From: CTSOIL-112 sp049291875 | GTDB lineage: Bacteria; Pseudomonadota; Gammaproteobacteria; Burkholderiales; Burkholderiaceae | NCBI GenBank assembly: GCA_049291875.1 | Contig: JBATQE010000020.1 | Location: forward strand, 1-64,000 | Direction of reading: 5' to 3' | Length of the DNA stretch: 64,000 nt | Shown here: positions 36,044 to 43,582 of the stretch, piece after piece | How the letters are laid out: the number at the start of each line of letters is the position of its first letter | Position numbering within the stretch: position 1 is the first letter of the stretch | Notes under the pieces: generated by a model | Told to the model about the DNA's origin: nothing | Database searches by the model: none | The model's input: the letters and a program-made list of their open reading frames with translations, nothing else | Program-made: the position numbers and the translations under genes

Positions 36044-36120
36044 TAACTTTTCCTTGACGCCCAACTATACTTATGCGCCAATACCGACGCATAAGATTCT
36101 TTCATATTGATCAATAACAT
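36043..36120 (-). CDS. 25-residue leader ORF coupled to blaOXA
   Basis: A short ORF with a strong GGAGGAG ribosome site 8 bases before its ATG (36120). It runs through the chromosome/cassette junction at 36065 and stops in TAATG, where the final A of its stop is the A of the blaOXA ATG. Most codons lie in chromosomal sequence (MLLINMKESYASVLAHKYS); the last six lie in the cassette. Such coupling can raise translation of the first cassette, as shown for the ORF-11 peptide at class 1 attI. Without the insertion the frame would stop at once (AGT TAG). Confidence 0.5.
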   Translation of the reverse strand: MLLINMKESYASVLAHKYSWASRKS

Positions 36121-36237
36121 TCTTCGAACTCCTCCAGCCTCTTGTTTATCAAATAAAAACCTTCATACACGGATGTTATGCGATCGAATCAATCACACAA
36201 AACATCACGCATAATTTCGCTCCATTGTAGACTCTTT
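36066..36237. promoter_or_regulatory. Spacer between mutY and the cassette array, with a hairpin at the junction
   Basis: 172 bases that must hold the promoter for both cassettes, since no integrase Pc promoter is present. CTTATGCG and CGCATAAG (8-bp arms, 10-base loop) lie at about 36070-36095, directly next to the insertion point. No close match to class 1, 2 or 3 attI could be recalled. A distinct -35/-10 pair could not be chosen with confidence. Confidence 0.4.
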
Positions 36238-37308
36238 TTATCCTTTTTCCAATAAATCCCGCTCACTCAAAACCCGCAGCAATTGCTCCGCCGGTTTAGG
36301 CAACGCGAGGCTGAATTTTGATTCGTTCAAATCCAGCCAACGCCCTGATGCGGTGTTGCTGACGTGTTGCGCTTGGTTGTCGTTCAGTTCGATTAAATAG
36401 GGCTGGATGTGTAGCTGTCGGTGGGTCAGGCGGTGTTTGAGTGGGGTGAGTTTTTGCGCGGCGGCGTGTTCCAATCGCGCTTGTGTCGGAAACGTCCAGA
36501 GTTTGGCCCAGATGCCACGTTCGGGTTGTTGCTCCAGCCAAACGCGTTGTCCACAGCGGTAGAGGTACCAGTCAAAATGCAGTTCTTTAACCGCCACGGC
36601 GACTTTGGGCGCGGGGATTTGTTCGGTGGCGTTTTCTGCCAGCGCGACGCACTGCGTTGACCACGGGCAGGCGTGGCAATTCGGCTGGGTACGCGTGCAG
36701 AGGGTCGCCCCCAAGTCCATCACGCCCTGCGTGTAGGCGCGTAGGCCGCGTTCAAACGGGATTTTGAGGCGTTGGGCATCTTGTGGCGTGAATAGGGTTT
36801 CATGCGCTTTTACCCACAGGATTTTATCCGTCGCCGCGCTCGGCGCGGTGCGTATGCCATACACACGACTCAAAATTCGTTTGACGTTGCCATCGAGTAT
36901 CGGCGCGGGGTAGGCATAGGCGAATACGGCAATCGCCGCCGCGGTCGATACGCCGATGCCGGGTAGGGTTTGTAACTGTTCAGGCGTGCGCGGAAACTCG
37001 CCGCCGAACTCATTAACCACGCGCTGTGCGCAGGCGTGCAGATTGCGCGCGCGGCTGTAGTAGCCCAAGCCCGCCCACAGCGCGAGCACTTCGTCCTGCG
37101 CGGCGCGCGCCAAGTCCTGCACGGTTGGGAATTGGTCCAAAAACCGCGCGTAGTAGTCAATCACGGTGACGACTTGGGTTTGCTGCAGCATGATTTCGGA
37201 GAGCCAAATGCGGTAAGCATCGTGCGTGTTTTGCCACGGCAGGTCGTGCCGCCCGTGTTGTAGTTGCCACGCGACCAGACGCTGCGCCAAGGTGTCGTTT
37301 TGACTCAT
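36238..37308 (-). CDS. mutY: Adenine DNA glycosylase MutY
   Basis: A 356-residue repair enzyme that removes adenine mispaired with 8-oxoguanine. Features: catalytic Glu38 in SEIMLQQTQV, helix-hairpin-helix LQTLPGIGVSTAAAI with the following catalytic Asp in ILDGNVKRI, the iron-sulfur ligands C-x6-C-x2-C-x5-C in CTRTQPNCHACPWSTQC, and a C-terminal NUDIX-like 8-oxoG recognition domain (about 230-350). The start at 37308 overlaps the mutM stop (ATGA). It pairs functionally with MutM in the same operon. The cassette array lies directly downstream in the same direction, so read-through from mutY may help express it. Confidence 0.95.
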   Translation of the reverse strand: MSQNDTLAQRLVAWQLQHGRHDLPWQNTHDAYRIWLSEIMLQQTQVVTVIDYYARFLDQFPTVQDLARAAQDEVLALWAGLGYYSRARNLHACAQRVVNEFGGEFPRTPEQLQTLPGIGVSTAAAIAVFAYAYPAPILDGNVKRILSRVYGIRTAPSAATDKILWVKAHETLFTPQDAQRLKIPFERGLRAYTQGVMDLGATLCTRTQPNCHACPWSTQCVALAENATEQIPAPKVAVAVKELHFDWYLYRCGQRVWLEQQPERGIWAKLWTFPTQARLEHAAAQKLTPLKHRLTHRQLHIQPYLIELNDNQAQHVSNTASGRWLDLNESKFSLALPKPAEQLLRVLSERDLLEKG

Positions 37309-38162
37309 GATTTGCGCCCGCGTTTGGGTTTTTGACATTTCGGACAAAAGTAGGTCGCGCGTTGCGCCTGTACGATGCGCTCGATCGGTGTTTTGCAGCG
37401 CAAGCAGGGCTGATCGAAGCAGTCATAGACTTTGAAATCCATTTGAAAATAGCCGCTGGTGCCGTCGCTATTCACAAAATCTTTGAGCGTGCTGCCGCCC
37501 TGCGCGATGGCTCGCGCCAATAGCAGCGGAATGTGCTCGGCGAGCGCGTCGCACTGGGTGCGGGTGAGTTGATTGGCGGGGGTTTGCGGGTGAATACCGC
37601 ACAAAAATAGCACCTCGCTGGCGTAGATATTGCCCACGCCGACGACCCATTTACCACTCATCAGCGCGACTTTGATCTCCTGCGAAATGCTGCGTGTGGC
37701 GCGATAAATGTGTTCACCATCAAAGGCCGGATCAAACGGTTCCATACCCAATGTCTGCAAACGCGGATGCGTGCGCCAGTCGCCATCGGCTGCGTCGTGC
37801 CACAGTACCGAGCCGAAACGACGCGGGTCGTGAAAGCGCAAAATTTGCTCCCCAAGTTCCCAATCGACGTGATCGTGTTTCTGCGGTGGGGTATTTTTCG
37901 CCACGATGCGCAGACTGCCGGACATACCGAGGTGAATCAGCAGCGTGCCACAGCGTCCGTTCGCACAGTTTATATGGATCGCCAGATATTTGCTGCGCCG
38001 CTCGGTGCGCTCGATGCGGGCGTTTTTCAACCACTTGGACAGCTGCGCGTCGATCGGCCAGCGCAGCGCACTTTGGCGCACCACCATGCGCGTGATGGTT
38101 TGTCCTTCGATGTGTGGGGTGATGCCCAGACGGGTTACTTCCACTTCGGGTAATTCGGGCAT
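37305..38162 (-). CDS. mutM: Formamidopyrimidine-DNA glycosylase MutM/Fpg
   Basis: A 285-residue bifunctional glycosylase/AP lyase for 8-oxoguanine and formamidopyrimidines. The N-terminus MPELPEVE carries catalytic Pro2 and Glu3; a helix-two-turn-helix (VGNIYASEVLFLCGI) and a C-terminal zinc finger (CLRCKTPIER...FCPKC) follow. The start at 38162 is fixed by the required Pro-Glu start and an AGGAG site. Stop overlaps mutY start by four bases. Divergent from the TPR gene, a frequent betaproteobacterial arrangement. The last residues (KPKRGRKS) form a basic tail. Confidence 0.96.
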   Translation of the reverse strand: MPELPEVEVTRLGITPHIEGQTITRMVVRQSALRWPIDAQLSKWLKNARIERTERRSKYLAIHINCANGRCGTLLIHLGMSGSLRIVAKNTPPQKHDHVDWELGEQILRFHDPRRFGSVLWHDAADGDWRTHPRLQTLGMEPFDPAFDGEHIYRATRSISQEIKVALMSGKWVVGVGNIYASEVLFLCGIHPQTPANQLTRTQCDALAEHIPLLLARAIAQGGSTLKDFVNSDGTSGYFQMDFKVYDCFDQPCLRCKTPIERIVQAQRATYFCPKCQKPKRGRKS

Positions 38163-38365
38163 ATACTCGCTGCTCCTGAAATGTTCATACTTCGTTGCAC
38201 CGCTTGGCCGTACTGATTGTACTGTCTGCAGCGATGCGCCTCGTCTGATCCATTTCAAAATCAGCGACATAACGCCGCATCCATCGCCAAGAATGGGTTA
38301 GAAACAGAACAGCGGACATAAAATTGGTTACAATGCCTTTTATTTTCGACACAGATTGCAGCCCC

Positions 38366-39385
38366 ATGAAACACACTTCGCATTCCACCGTCAGCCGCTC
38401 ACCCTTTGCCATGCGCCGTATTGTATCAGCCATTGCAGCGGGTATGCTCGGTTTGGCGGTGAGCGCTTTTTCGACGCACGCACTGGCGCAAACCCATGAC
38501 GTTTTGCCCGAAAAAATCGAGTCGCAAGAGAGCAAAACCGAATACGTTTTGCCCAAACAAAAGCTCACCTACGACACCATCGCCTATCAAATTCTCAGCG
38601 ATGTGGCGCTCACGCGCGGCGAGCTGAGAACGGCCTACCAAGGTTATCTGCGCCTCGCACAAAAAACCCGTGATCCGCGCTACGCCGAGCGCGCGTATGT
38701 GGTGGCGGCATTGGCGGACGACCCCGCGTCGGCATTGATCGCCGCGCAATTGCTCAAAAGCCTCGCGCCGAACGCCACGCTGGGCGACTCGTTGATCGAA
38801 CAAATGGCCTTGGCCAATATTTTGAAGAAAAGCGAAGCCGGTCAACTGCAATCGGCCTACCAAGACACCCAAGCCTTTCTCAAAAAGCATCCCAAGCACG
38901 AAGTCGGCCTGACCCTGTTGGGCGATTTGGCCGGAAAACTGGGCTATACCGATGATCAATTGCACGCCTTTGAGCAACTGTACGCGCTCACGCCAAACGA
39001 TGCCGAAGCGATGAACAACCTCGGTTACTACTTGGCTGACCACAATATTCGTCTGAACGAAGCGGAAAAACTGATCAAACGCGCACTAAAAATAGCACCG
39101 ACCGCGCCACACATCATTGACTCCGCCGCATGGCTGGCGTATCGCCAAGGCAAACTCGCGCAAGCGGTTCAATTAAGCCGCGCCGCCGTAGCCGCGCAGC
39201 CCAGCCCGGATGTGCGGCTGCATCTGGCGGAAATTCTCTGGGTGTCCAACGGGGCGGGCGAGCGTGACGAAGCGCGAACCCTGTTTGCCCAGCTCAAAAC
39301 CGAAATCGACGCAAACGACACCGTACTGATCAAACAATTCAATGAAACCACGCGACGTCTGGGCGTGGATGCCGCCGCACCATAG
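38366..39385 (+). CDS. Exported tetratricopeptide-repeat protein
   Basis: A 339-residue protein with a signal peptide (about 1-41, ending ALA-Q) followed by TPR-like helical repeats across about 70-330. The clearest is AEAMNNLGYYLADHNIRLNEAEKLIKRALKIAP (seen in parts at about 215-250). Such proteins precede lolB-ispE in many betaproteobacteria; the role is not established but a part in outer-membrane or envelope assembly is plausible from its neighbours. The start at 38366 is chosen because it begins the signal peptide; no good ribosome site is present. 15 bases before lolB. Confidence 0.85.
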   Translation: MKHTSHSTVSRSPFAMRRIVSAIAAGMLGLAVSAFSTHALAQTHDVLPEKIESQESKTEYVLPKQKLTYDTIAYQILSDVALTRGELRTAYQGYLRLAQKTRDPRYAERAYVVAALADDPASALIAAQLLKSLAPNATLGDSLIEQMALANILKKSEAGQLQSAYQDTQAFLKKHPKHEVGLTLLGDLAGKLGYTDDQLHAFEQLYALTPNDAEAMNNLGYYLADHNIRLNEAEKLIKRALKIAPTAPHIIDSAAWLAYRQGKLAQAVQLSRAAVAAQPSPDVRLHLAEILWVSNGAGERDEARTLFAQLKTEIDANDTVLIKQFNETTRRLGVDAAAP

Positions 39386-39400
39386 CCCACCAATGACACC

Positions 39401-40099
39401 ATGAATCCTATGACCTCAAACCGACACATCCTTTCACATCACCTACGCCGACTGTACGTCGGGCTGAGTGTGATCACATTGTCCACATTGACCGCGTGCA
39501 GCACGCTCAAACCCGTTGAGCGCACTGAAAAACCCTATTTCAATATGGAAGGCCGCATGGCCGTTGACATGCCGCGCTCACCGGAAAAAGGCTCCTCGGG
39601 CAAAATCCGCTGGGATGAGTACCCCAGCGCGACCGACATCACCCTGTCCACACCGTTTGGCAATGCGATTGCGCTGGTGCATTTGACCCCGACGCAAGCA
39701 ACCTACAAAGGCTCCGACGGCAGCGTAGTGACCGAGGGCTCCGCGGATGAGCTGTTTTACCGCCTGTTTGGCATGGACATGCCGATTGCCAATTTGCGCA
39801 ACTGGATCGGCACGCCGAATCGTCCTTTGGTCAAAGTGCGCGATGAAAACGGCTGGCATGTCGTCGTAACCGACACCTTTGCCAACCCCAATCTGGCCAA
39901 ACGCATCGAGGTATCGCGCAACCAGCCCGAGCCAATGACCCTGACCTTGGGCATCGACAACCGCTCGGACCTCAAAAACACCGACAGCGCACCCACCGAG
40001 GAAGAGATTGATTTGGACAAACTCCTGCCGCCCGGCGCACAAGAAAAAACCATTGCACCGGCTCAGCCCGCTGTGAAAAAACCCATCAAAAAGCCGTAA
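39401..40099 (+). CDS. lolB: Outer-membrane lipoprotein receptor LolB
   Basis: A 232-residue lipoprotein with lipobox LTAC (Cys33) that accepts lipoproteins from LolA and inserts them into the outer membrane. The single beta-barrel-like LolA/LolB fold shows as FNMEGRMAVD, GSSGKIRWDEY and LSTPFGNAIALVHL segments. The C-terminal ~40 residues (from TDSAPTEEEID) are a charged Pro/Lys-rich extension beyond the fold. Third in the TPR-lolB-ispE run; the lolB-ispE order is common to beta- and gammaproteobacteria. Confidence 0.88.
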   Translation: MNPMTSNRHILSHHLRRLYVGLSVITLSTLTACSTLKPVERTEKPYFNMEGRMAVDMPRSPEKGSSGKIRWDEYPSATDITLSTPFGNAIALVHLTPTQATYKGSDGSVVTEGSADELFYRLFGMDMPIANLRNWIGTPNRPLVKVRDENGWHVVVTDTFANPNLAKRIEVSRNQPEPMTLTLGIDNRSDLKNTDSAPTEEEIDLDKLLPPGAQEKTIAPAQPAVKKPIKKP

Positions 40100-40117
40100 T
40101 TAACCAGCCCTTTTCCT

Positions 40118-41008
40118 ATGCGCCACACCTACCAAAGCCCCGCGAAAATCAACTGGTTCCTGCACATCACCGGACGTCGTGCGGACGGCTACCACAGCTT
40201 AGAAACCGTTTTTCAACGCATCGACTGGTGCGACGAAATTCACATCACGCCGAACCACGACGGGCGAATTTACCTCTCGGACAGCGCCAGCATCAGTGTG
40301 AGCGATAATTTGATTTACCGCGCCGCATTGGCATTGAAAGCCCATTTGCAGCAGCGCGCGCCCAGCAGTGAGCAAGCCGAGCGCGTGGCGCAACTGGGAG
40401 CCGACATTGAACTGAAAAAAAACATCCCGATGGGCGCGGGTTTGGGCGGCGGCAGCAGCGATGCGGCGACCACCTTGATCGCGCTCAATGATTTGTGGCA
40501 AGCCCATTTGGACAATGTCACCTTGCAAAACATCGGTCTGACACTGGGCGCAGACGTACCGTTTTTCATCAGCCCGTATTCGGCCGCATTCGCGCGCGGC
40601 GTGGGTGAGGAATTAACGCCGTTGGCGTTGCCGTCACGCGAATTGCTGTTGGTCAAGCCCAATGTTCATGCCGACACGCGCGCGGTGTACCAGCACCCGC
40701 TGTTGGTGCGCGACCATGCACCGCTCGAAGAAGGGATGTCCGATTTAGAACGGCAATTGCAGCGGCTGGACGCGCACGCACCGTTTTCCAACGACATGCA
40801 GTCGGCGGCATTCATCATCGCACCCGAAATCGAAGCGGTCTACAAAGCCCTGCAAGCCGTCGCACCGCAGGCCTATGTGTGCATGAGCGGCTCCGGCGCG
40901 ACCGTATTCGCCTGCCCGAACACAGCGGACGAGCGCGCCGCATTGGCGCAGTGGCAAACCGAGCAATGCCCAAGCCATTGGCTCAGTCGCTGGTGCCGAA
41001 CATTGTAA
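40118..41008 (+). CDS. ispE: 4-diphosphocytidyl-2-C-methyl-D-erythritol kinase
   Basis: A 296-residue GHMP kinase of the non-mevalonate isoprenoid route, phosphorylating CDP-methylerythritol. Motifs: SPAKINWFLHITGRRADGYH at the start, the ATP loop PMGAGLGGGSSDAA, and a C-terminal MSGSGATVFA. Length normal. 18 bases after lolB. In many relatives a tRNA-Gln and prs follow, but here the convergent ClC gene begins 13 bases later, so the order is rearranged. Confidence 0.96.
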   Translation: MRHTYQSPAKINWFLHITGRRADGYHSLETVFQRIDWCDEIHITPNHDGRIYLSDSASISVSDNLIYRAALALKAHLQQRAPSSEQAERVAQLGADIELKKNIPMGAGLGGGSSDAATTLIALNDLWQAHLDNVTLQNIGLTLGADVPFFISPYSAAFARGVGEELTPLALPSRELLLVKPNVHADTRAVYQHPLLVRDHAPLEEGMSDLERQLQRLDAHAPFSNDMQSAAFIIAPEIEAVYKALQAVAPQAYVCMSGSGATVFACPNTADERAALAQWQTEQCPSHWLSRWCRTL

Positions 41009-41021
41009 GTTATTGATCTAA

Positions 41022-42329
41022 TTAAACTAAGCGCCGTCGCATCCACAAACCGCTGCCCATACCCATTGTCACAGCCATACACAATGGCAAATACGCTGCC
41101 AACGATTGCCCCGTAAAACCAATGACCAAAGCCAGCGCGGTCAGCGGCGCATTCATCGACACCGCCAAAAATGCCGCCGATCCGGCCAAAGTGCTCGCCA
41201 CCAAGCTGGGTTCAAAGCCCAAATCAGGCGCGAACTGCTGAGCCAGCAAGCCCAACAGCAAACCGATCAGCGCACCAATCGACAAAGCAGGCGTGAGCGT
41301 ACCGCCAAAAACACCGCTGCGCAAAGTCAACAAAACCACACCGATTTTGGCCAATAGCAAAACCACACAGATCAGCAGTGGCGACAAACTCTGCGCCAAC
41401 AATGGCAATTGCAAGCTCTGCCCCATGCTTATGTTATAGGCACTCTGCGCCGCCGATCGCCCATTACCCAAAACCTGCGGCAACCAAATCGCCACCACAC
41501 CAGAAAGCAACAGAGCCAGCGGTATCGCCCACAAAACCTGCTGCCGCTGACAACGTTTTTGCTCCGCAGCCTCCACCGCACGGGCAAACCCTGCCGCAAA
41601 AGGCCCGATAAGCAACCCCAAAAATCCCGCCCACAGTATCGTCGCCATATCCCCCGTCAATTGCCCAACCCAATAAAACGTCTCTGTGGACACACTGATG
41701 CGTGCCGTCAAAGTTGCAATCGCCGACACAGCAATAGCAATCGCCGCATGACGTACCGTAAAAACCCCGAGCAGAATTTCCAAAGCAAAAATCGCACCAG
41801 CGAACGGCACGTGATACACCCCCGCCAATCCGGCTGCCGCGCCACACGCCACCAGCACGCGGCGCGTGTCATCGTCCATGCGAAAGCCATCGGCAATACG
41901 TCCGGCAAACAGCGCGCCCAACTCACGCGGTGCGACCTCACGCCCCACCGGCGCACCCGTACCCACCGCAATGATTTGCAGTACCGCGTGCGCGACGCCC
42001 TCTTTGAACGGTGGGTTTCGCGCAACTGACGTATTCGCACGCACCGCCGCTGCCACACTGACCACGGCACGGCCACGCGTTTGCAACCACCACCAGCCCA
42101 AAGCAACCACCACGCCGCCCACACCCAGCGCCAACAAACGCCGCAACGGCGTAGTACCATCGGTGACAATGCGAAACATCGCCTCACTGTGACCAAAAGC
42201 CAGCCACTCAATACCATGAATCAACGTTGTCAATGCCGCCGCTCCCAGCCCCGACGCCACACCGATTAATACCACCGCGAGCACCAGCCCCACGCTTGAT
42301 GGCAACCGTTCACTCATCAGACACCGCAT
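41022..42329 (-). CDS. ClC-family chloride channel/antiporter
   Basis: A 435-residue membrane protein with the ClC double-repeat fold. The gating-glutamate motif appears as GAPVGREVAPRELGAL instead of the common GREGP, keeping the Glu; GVYHVPFAGAIFALE and FGGTLTPALSIGALIG (the GxFxP-type motif, here GGTLTP) follow. The start at 42329 is set by GGAGG; a second ATG four codons later is possible. It is last in a run maeA - AEC transporter - ClC with a 19-base gap to the transporter. Whether it is a channel or a Cl-/H+ exchanger cannot be said. Confidence 0.87.
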   Translation of the reverse strand: MRCLMSERLPSSVGLVLAVVLIGVASGLGAAALTTLIHGIEWLAFGHSEAMFRIVTDGTTPLRRLLALGVGGVVVALGWWWLQTRGRAVVSVAAAVRANTSVARNPPFKEGVAHAVLQIIAVGTGAPVGREVAPRELGALFAGRIADGFRMDDDTRRVLVACGAAAGLAGVYHVPFAGAIFALEILLGVFTVRHAAIAIAVSAIATLTARISVSTETFYWVGQLTGDMATILWAGFLGLLIGPFAAGFARAVEAAEQKRCQRQQVLWAIPLALLLSGVVAIWLPQVLGNGRSAAQSAYNISMGQSLQLPLLAQSLSPLLICVVLLLAKIGVVLLTLRSGVFGGTLTPALSIGALIGLLLGLLAQQFAPDLGFEPSLVASTLAGSAAFLAVSMNAPLTALALVIGFTGQSLAAYLPLCMAVTMGMGSGLWMRRRLV

Positions 42330-42348
42330 ATCACGTATCCTCCGAGCC

Positions 42349-43302
42349 TCACAAATACGCCGCAATCATCAAGCTAATCGGCAAAGACAGCACCATACCC
42401 ACCGTTGTGATGAGCATAATCCCTGCCATTTCACTCTCACAAGTTCGGTATTGTTGCGCGAACAACACCGATGGGGTTGAGGTCGGCATCGCAGCTGCCA
42501 CGAATGCGGCGTGCGCCATTGGCGTACTCAAACCCCAGCCTTTGATCATCAGGAAAAACAACGCCGGTTGCACCAACATACATACCAACGCGGCCAAAAT
42601 AGAGGTGCGCGAAAATGCGGCTTTGAGGGGATAACTGGCCAACGCCAAGCCACAGGCAAAAATCGCTACGCCCGAGGCCGAGACCGCCAGCGGATTGAGT
42701 GCCGCCGAGGCCACAGGCGATAGATTCAGCCCGGACAACGCAAACACCGCACCAGCGACCGGACACCACACCAGCGGGTTTTTCATCGCCTGCGTGATGG
42801 ACGCACCCAGCGAAAGCTGTTGTCCAGCCTTATTATTGGCCGCCGCAGCCGTTTGCAGCATGAAAATCACCACCGACACCTGCGCCAAGTTGGTCACCAA
42901 CGCCGCCAAACCCACAATACCCGTACCGGTGGTTTGACCATAAATCGGCACCAATACGGTTAAACCATAAATCGGCGCAGCGGTGGAGTTGACTGCATAA
43001 CCAATCAAGGTAGCCTTGATCTTGTCCATGCCCATACGGCGCAGCAGCCAATATGCCAGCAAGAAAAAAAGCGAATAGCCCACCAACATAATCACCACAA
43101 TGGGACCTTGCTCCAGCAGCAATTGGCGGTTGAAATGCGCCATACCCAAAAACAAGGCCGCCGGTAATGCGTAATGCAAAGCCAGTTGGCTCAAACCACG
43201 AGATTGGTCTTGGGTAAAACTTTGATGTTTGCCCGCCGCATAGCCCAATGCCAAAATCAGCATCACGGGAGCGATGGCGGTGAGAATGATTTGCGGATTC
43301 AT
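42349..43302 (-). CDS. AEC-family (auxin efflux carrier-like) permease
   Basis: A 317-residue membrane protein with about ten spans in two five-helix halves. The central NSTAAPIYGLTVLVPIYG and the end AAAMPTSTPSVLFAQQY are AEC/BASS-like. Bacterial relatives (MdcF, MleP-like) carry malonate or malate. It lies 280 bases downstream of the malic enzyme in the same direction, which supports dicarboxylate, probably malate, transport. The substrate is inferred from context. The first spans contain KHQSFTQDQSRGLSQLALHYALPA, the usual N-terminal pattern. Confidence 0.87.
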   Translation of the reverse strand: MNPQIILTAIAPVMLILALGYAAGKHQSFTQDQSRGLSQLALHYALPAALFLGMAHFNRQLLLEQGPIVVIMLVGYSLFFLLAYWLLRRMGMDKIKATLIGYAVNSTAAPIYGLTVLVPIYGQTTGTGIVGLAALVTNLAQVSVVIFMLQTAAAANNKAGQQLSLGASITQAMKNPLVWCPVAGAVFALSGLNLSPVASAALNPLAVSASGVAIFACGLALASYPLKAAFSRTSILAALVCMLVQPALFFLMIKGWGLSTPMAHAAFVAAAMPTSTPSVLFAQQYRTCESEMAGIMLITTVGMVLSLPISLMIAAYL

Positions 43303-43582
43303 ACCGACTCCTTAAAGGCGCCGCAAGAGCGCGATCATGCGCATTTGCAACGTCAAGATAGTGGCTAACGACATACGGAACGCCATGCGCGTAAGACAAG
43401 CGCACTACGCTCAGCACACTGTAACAGGCGCATGGCATTTGTTTTCATAACGTTAGGAGAGGTGACAACGCTATCATTACCCCGCCCCGTTGCACGGAGC
43501 CAGCGGCGTCGTCAGCCGTGGTTGGCGTCATTGACATGCGCAAACCACACGCCGCAGCAATTGGACAATTGAATCAACCCCA

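Larger units (their letters stand above)
33867..36064 (-). mobile_element. Two-cassette integron-type array without an integrase
   Basis: On the minus strand: core junction GTTGGGC (36065-36059), cassette 1 with blaOXA (36064-35204, 861 bases), attC, cassette 2 with a nuclease gene (35203-33867, 1,337 bases), attC, ending at GTTAGGC (33867-33861). Each cassette's first six bases exactly match the complement of its own attC distal core: TTGGGC with GCCCAAC, and TTCGGC with GCCGAAC. That is what recombination through a circular cassette predicts. No intI-like gene occurs in the window, and the flanks are the housekeeping genes yigZ and mutY. Both genes point the same way. Confidence 0.85.

Noticed and set aside
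36238..38162. mutY-mutM next to the cassettes as a possible mutator link with resistance
   Set aside because: Both repair genes are intact and this is their usual chromosomal arrangement; adjacency to the cassettes seems accidental.
41009..41021. tRNA-Gln and prs expected after ispE in Burkholderiales
   Set aside because: Only 13 bases separate ispE from the convergent ClC gene; neither is present here.
43440..43540. GTTAGGAG and GTTGGCG sequences upstream of the AEC gene resembling integron core sites
   Set aside because: The inner parts are not complementary and the two cores do not match each other, so no attC can be drawn; treated as chance.
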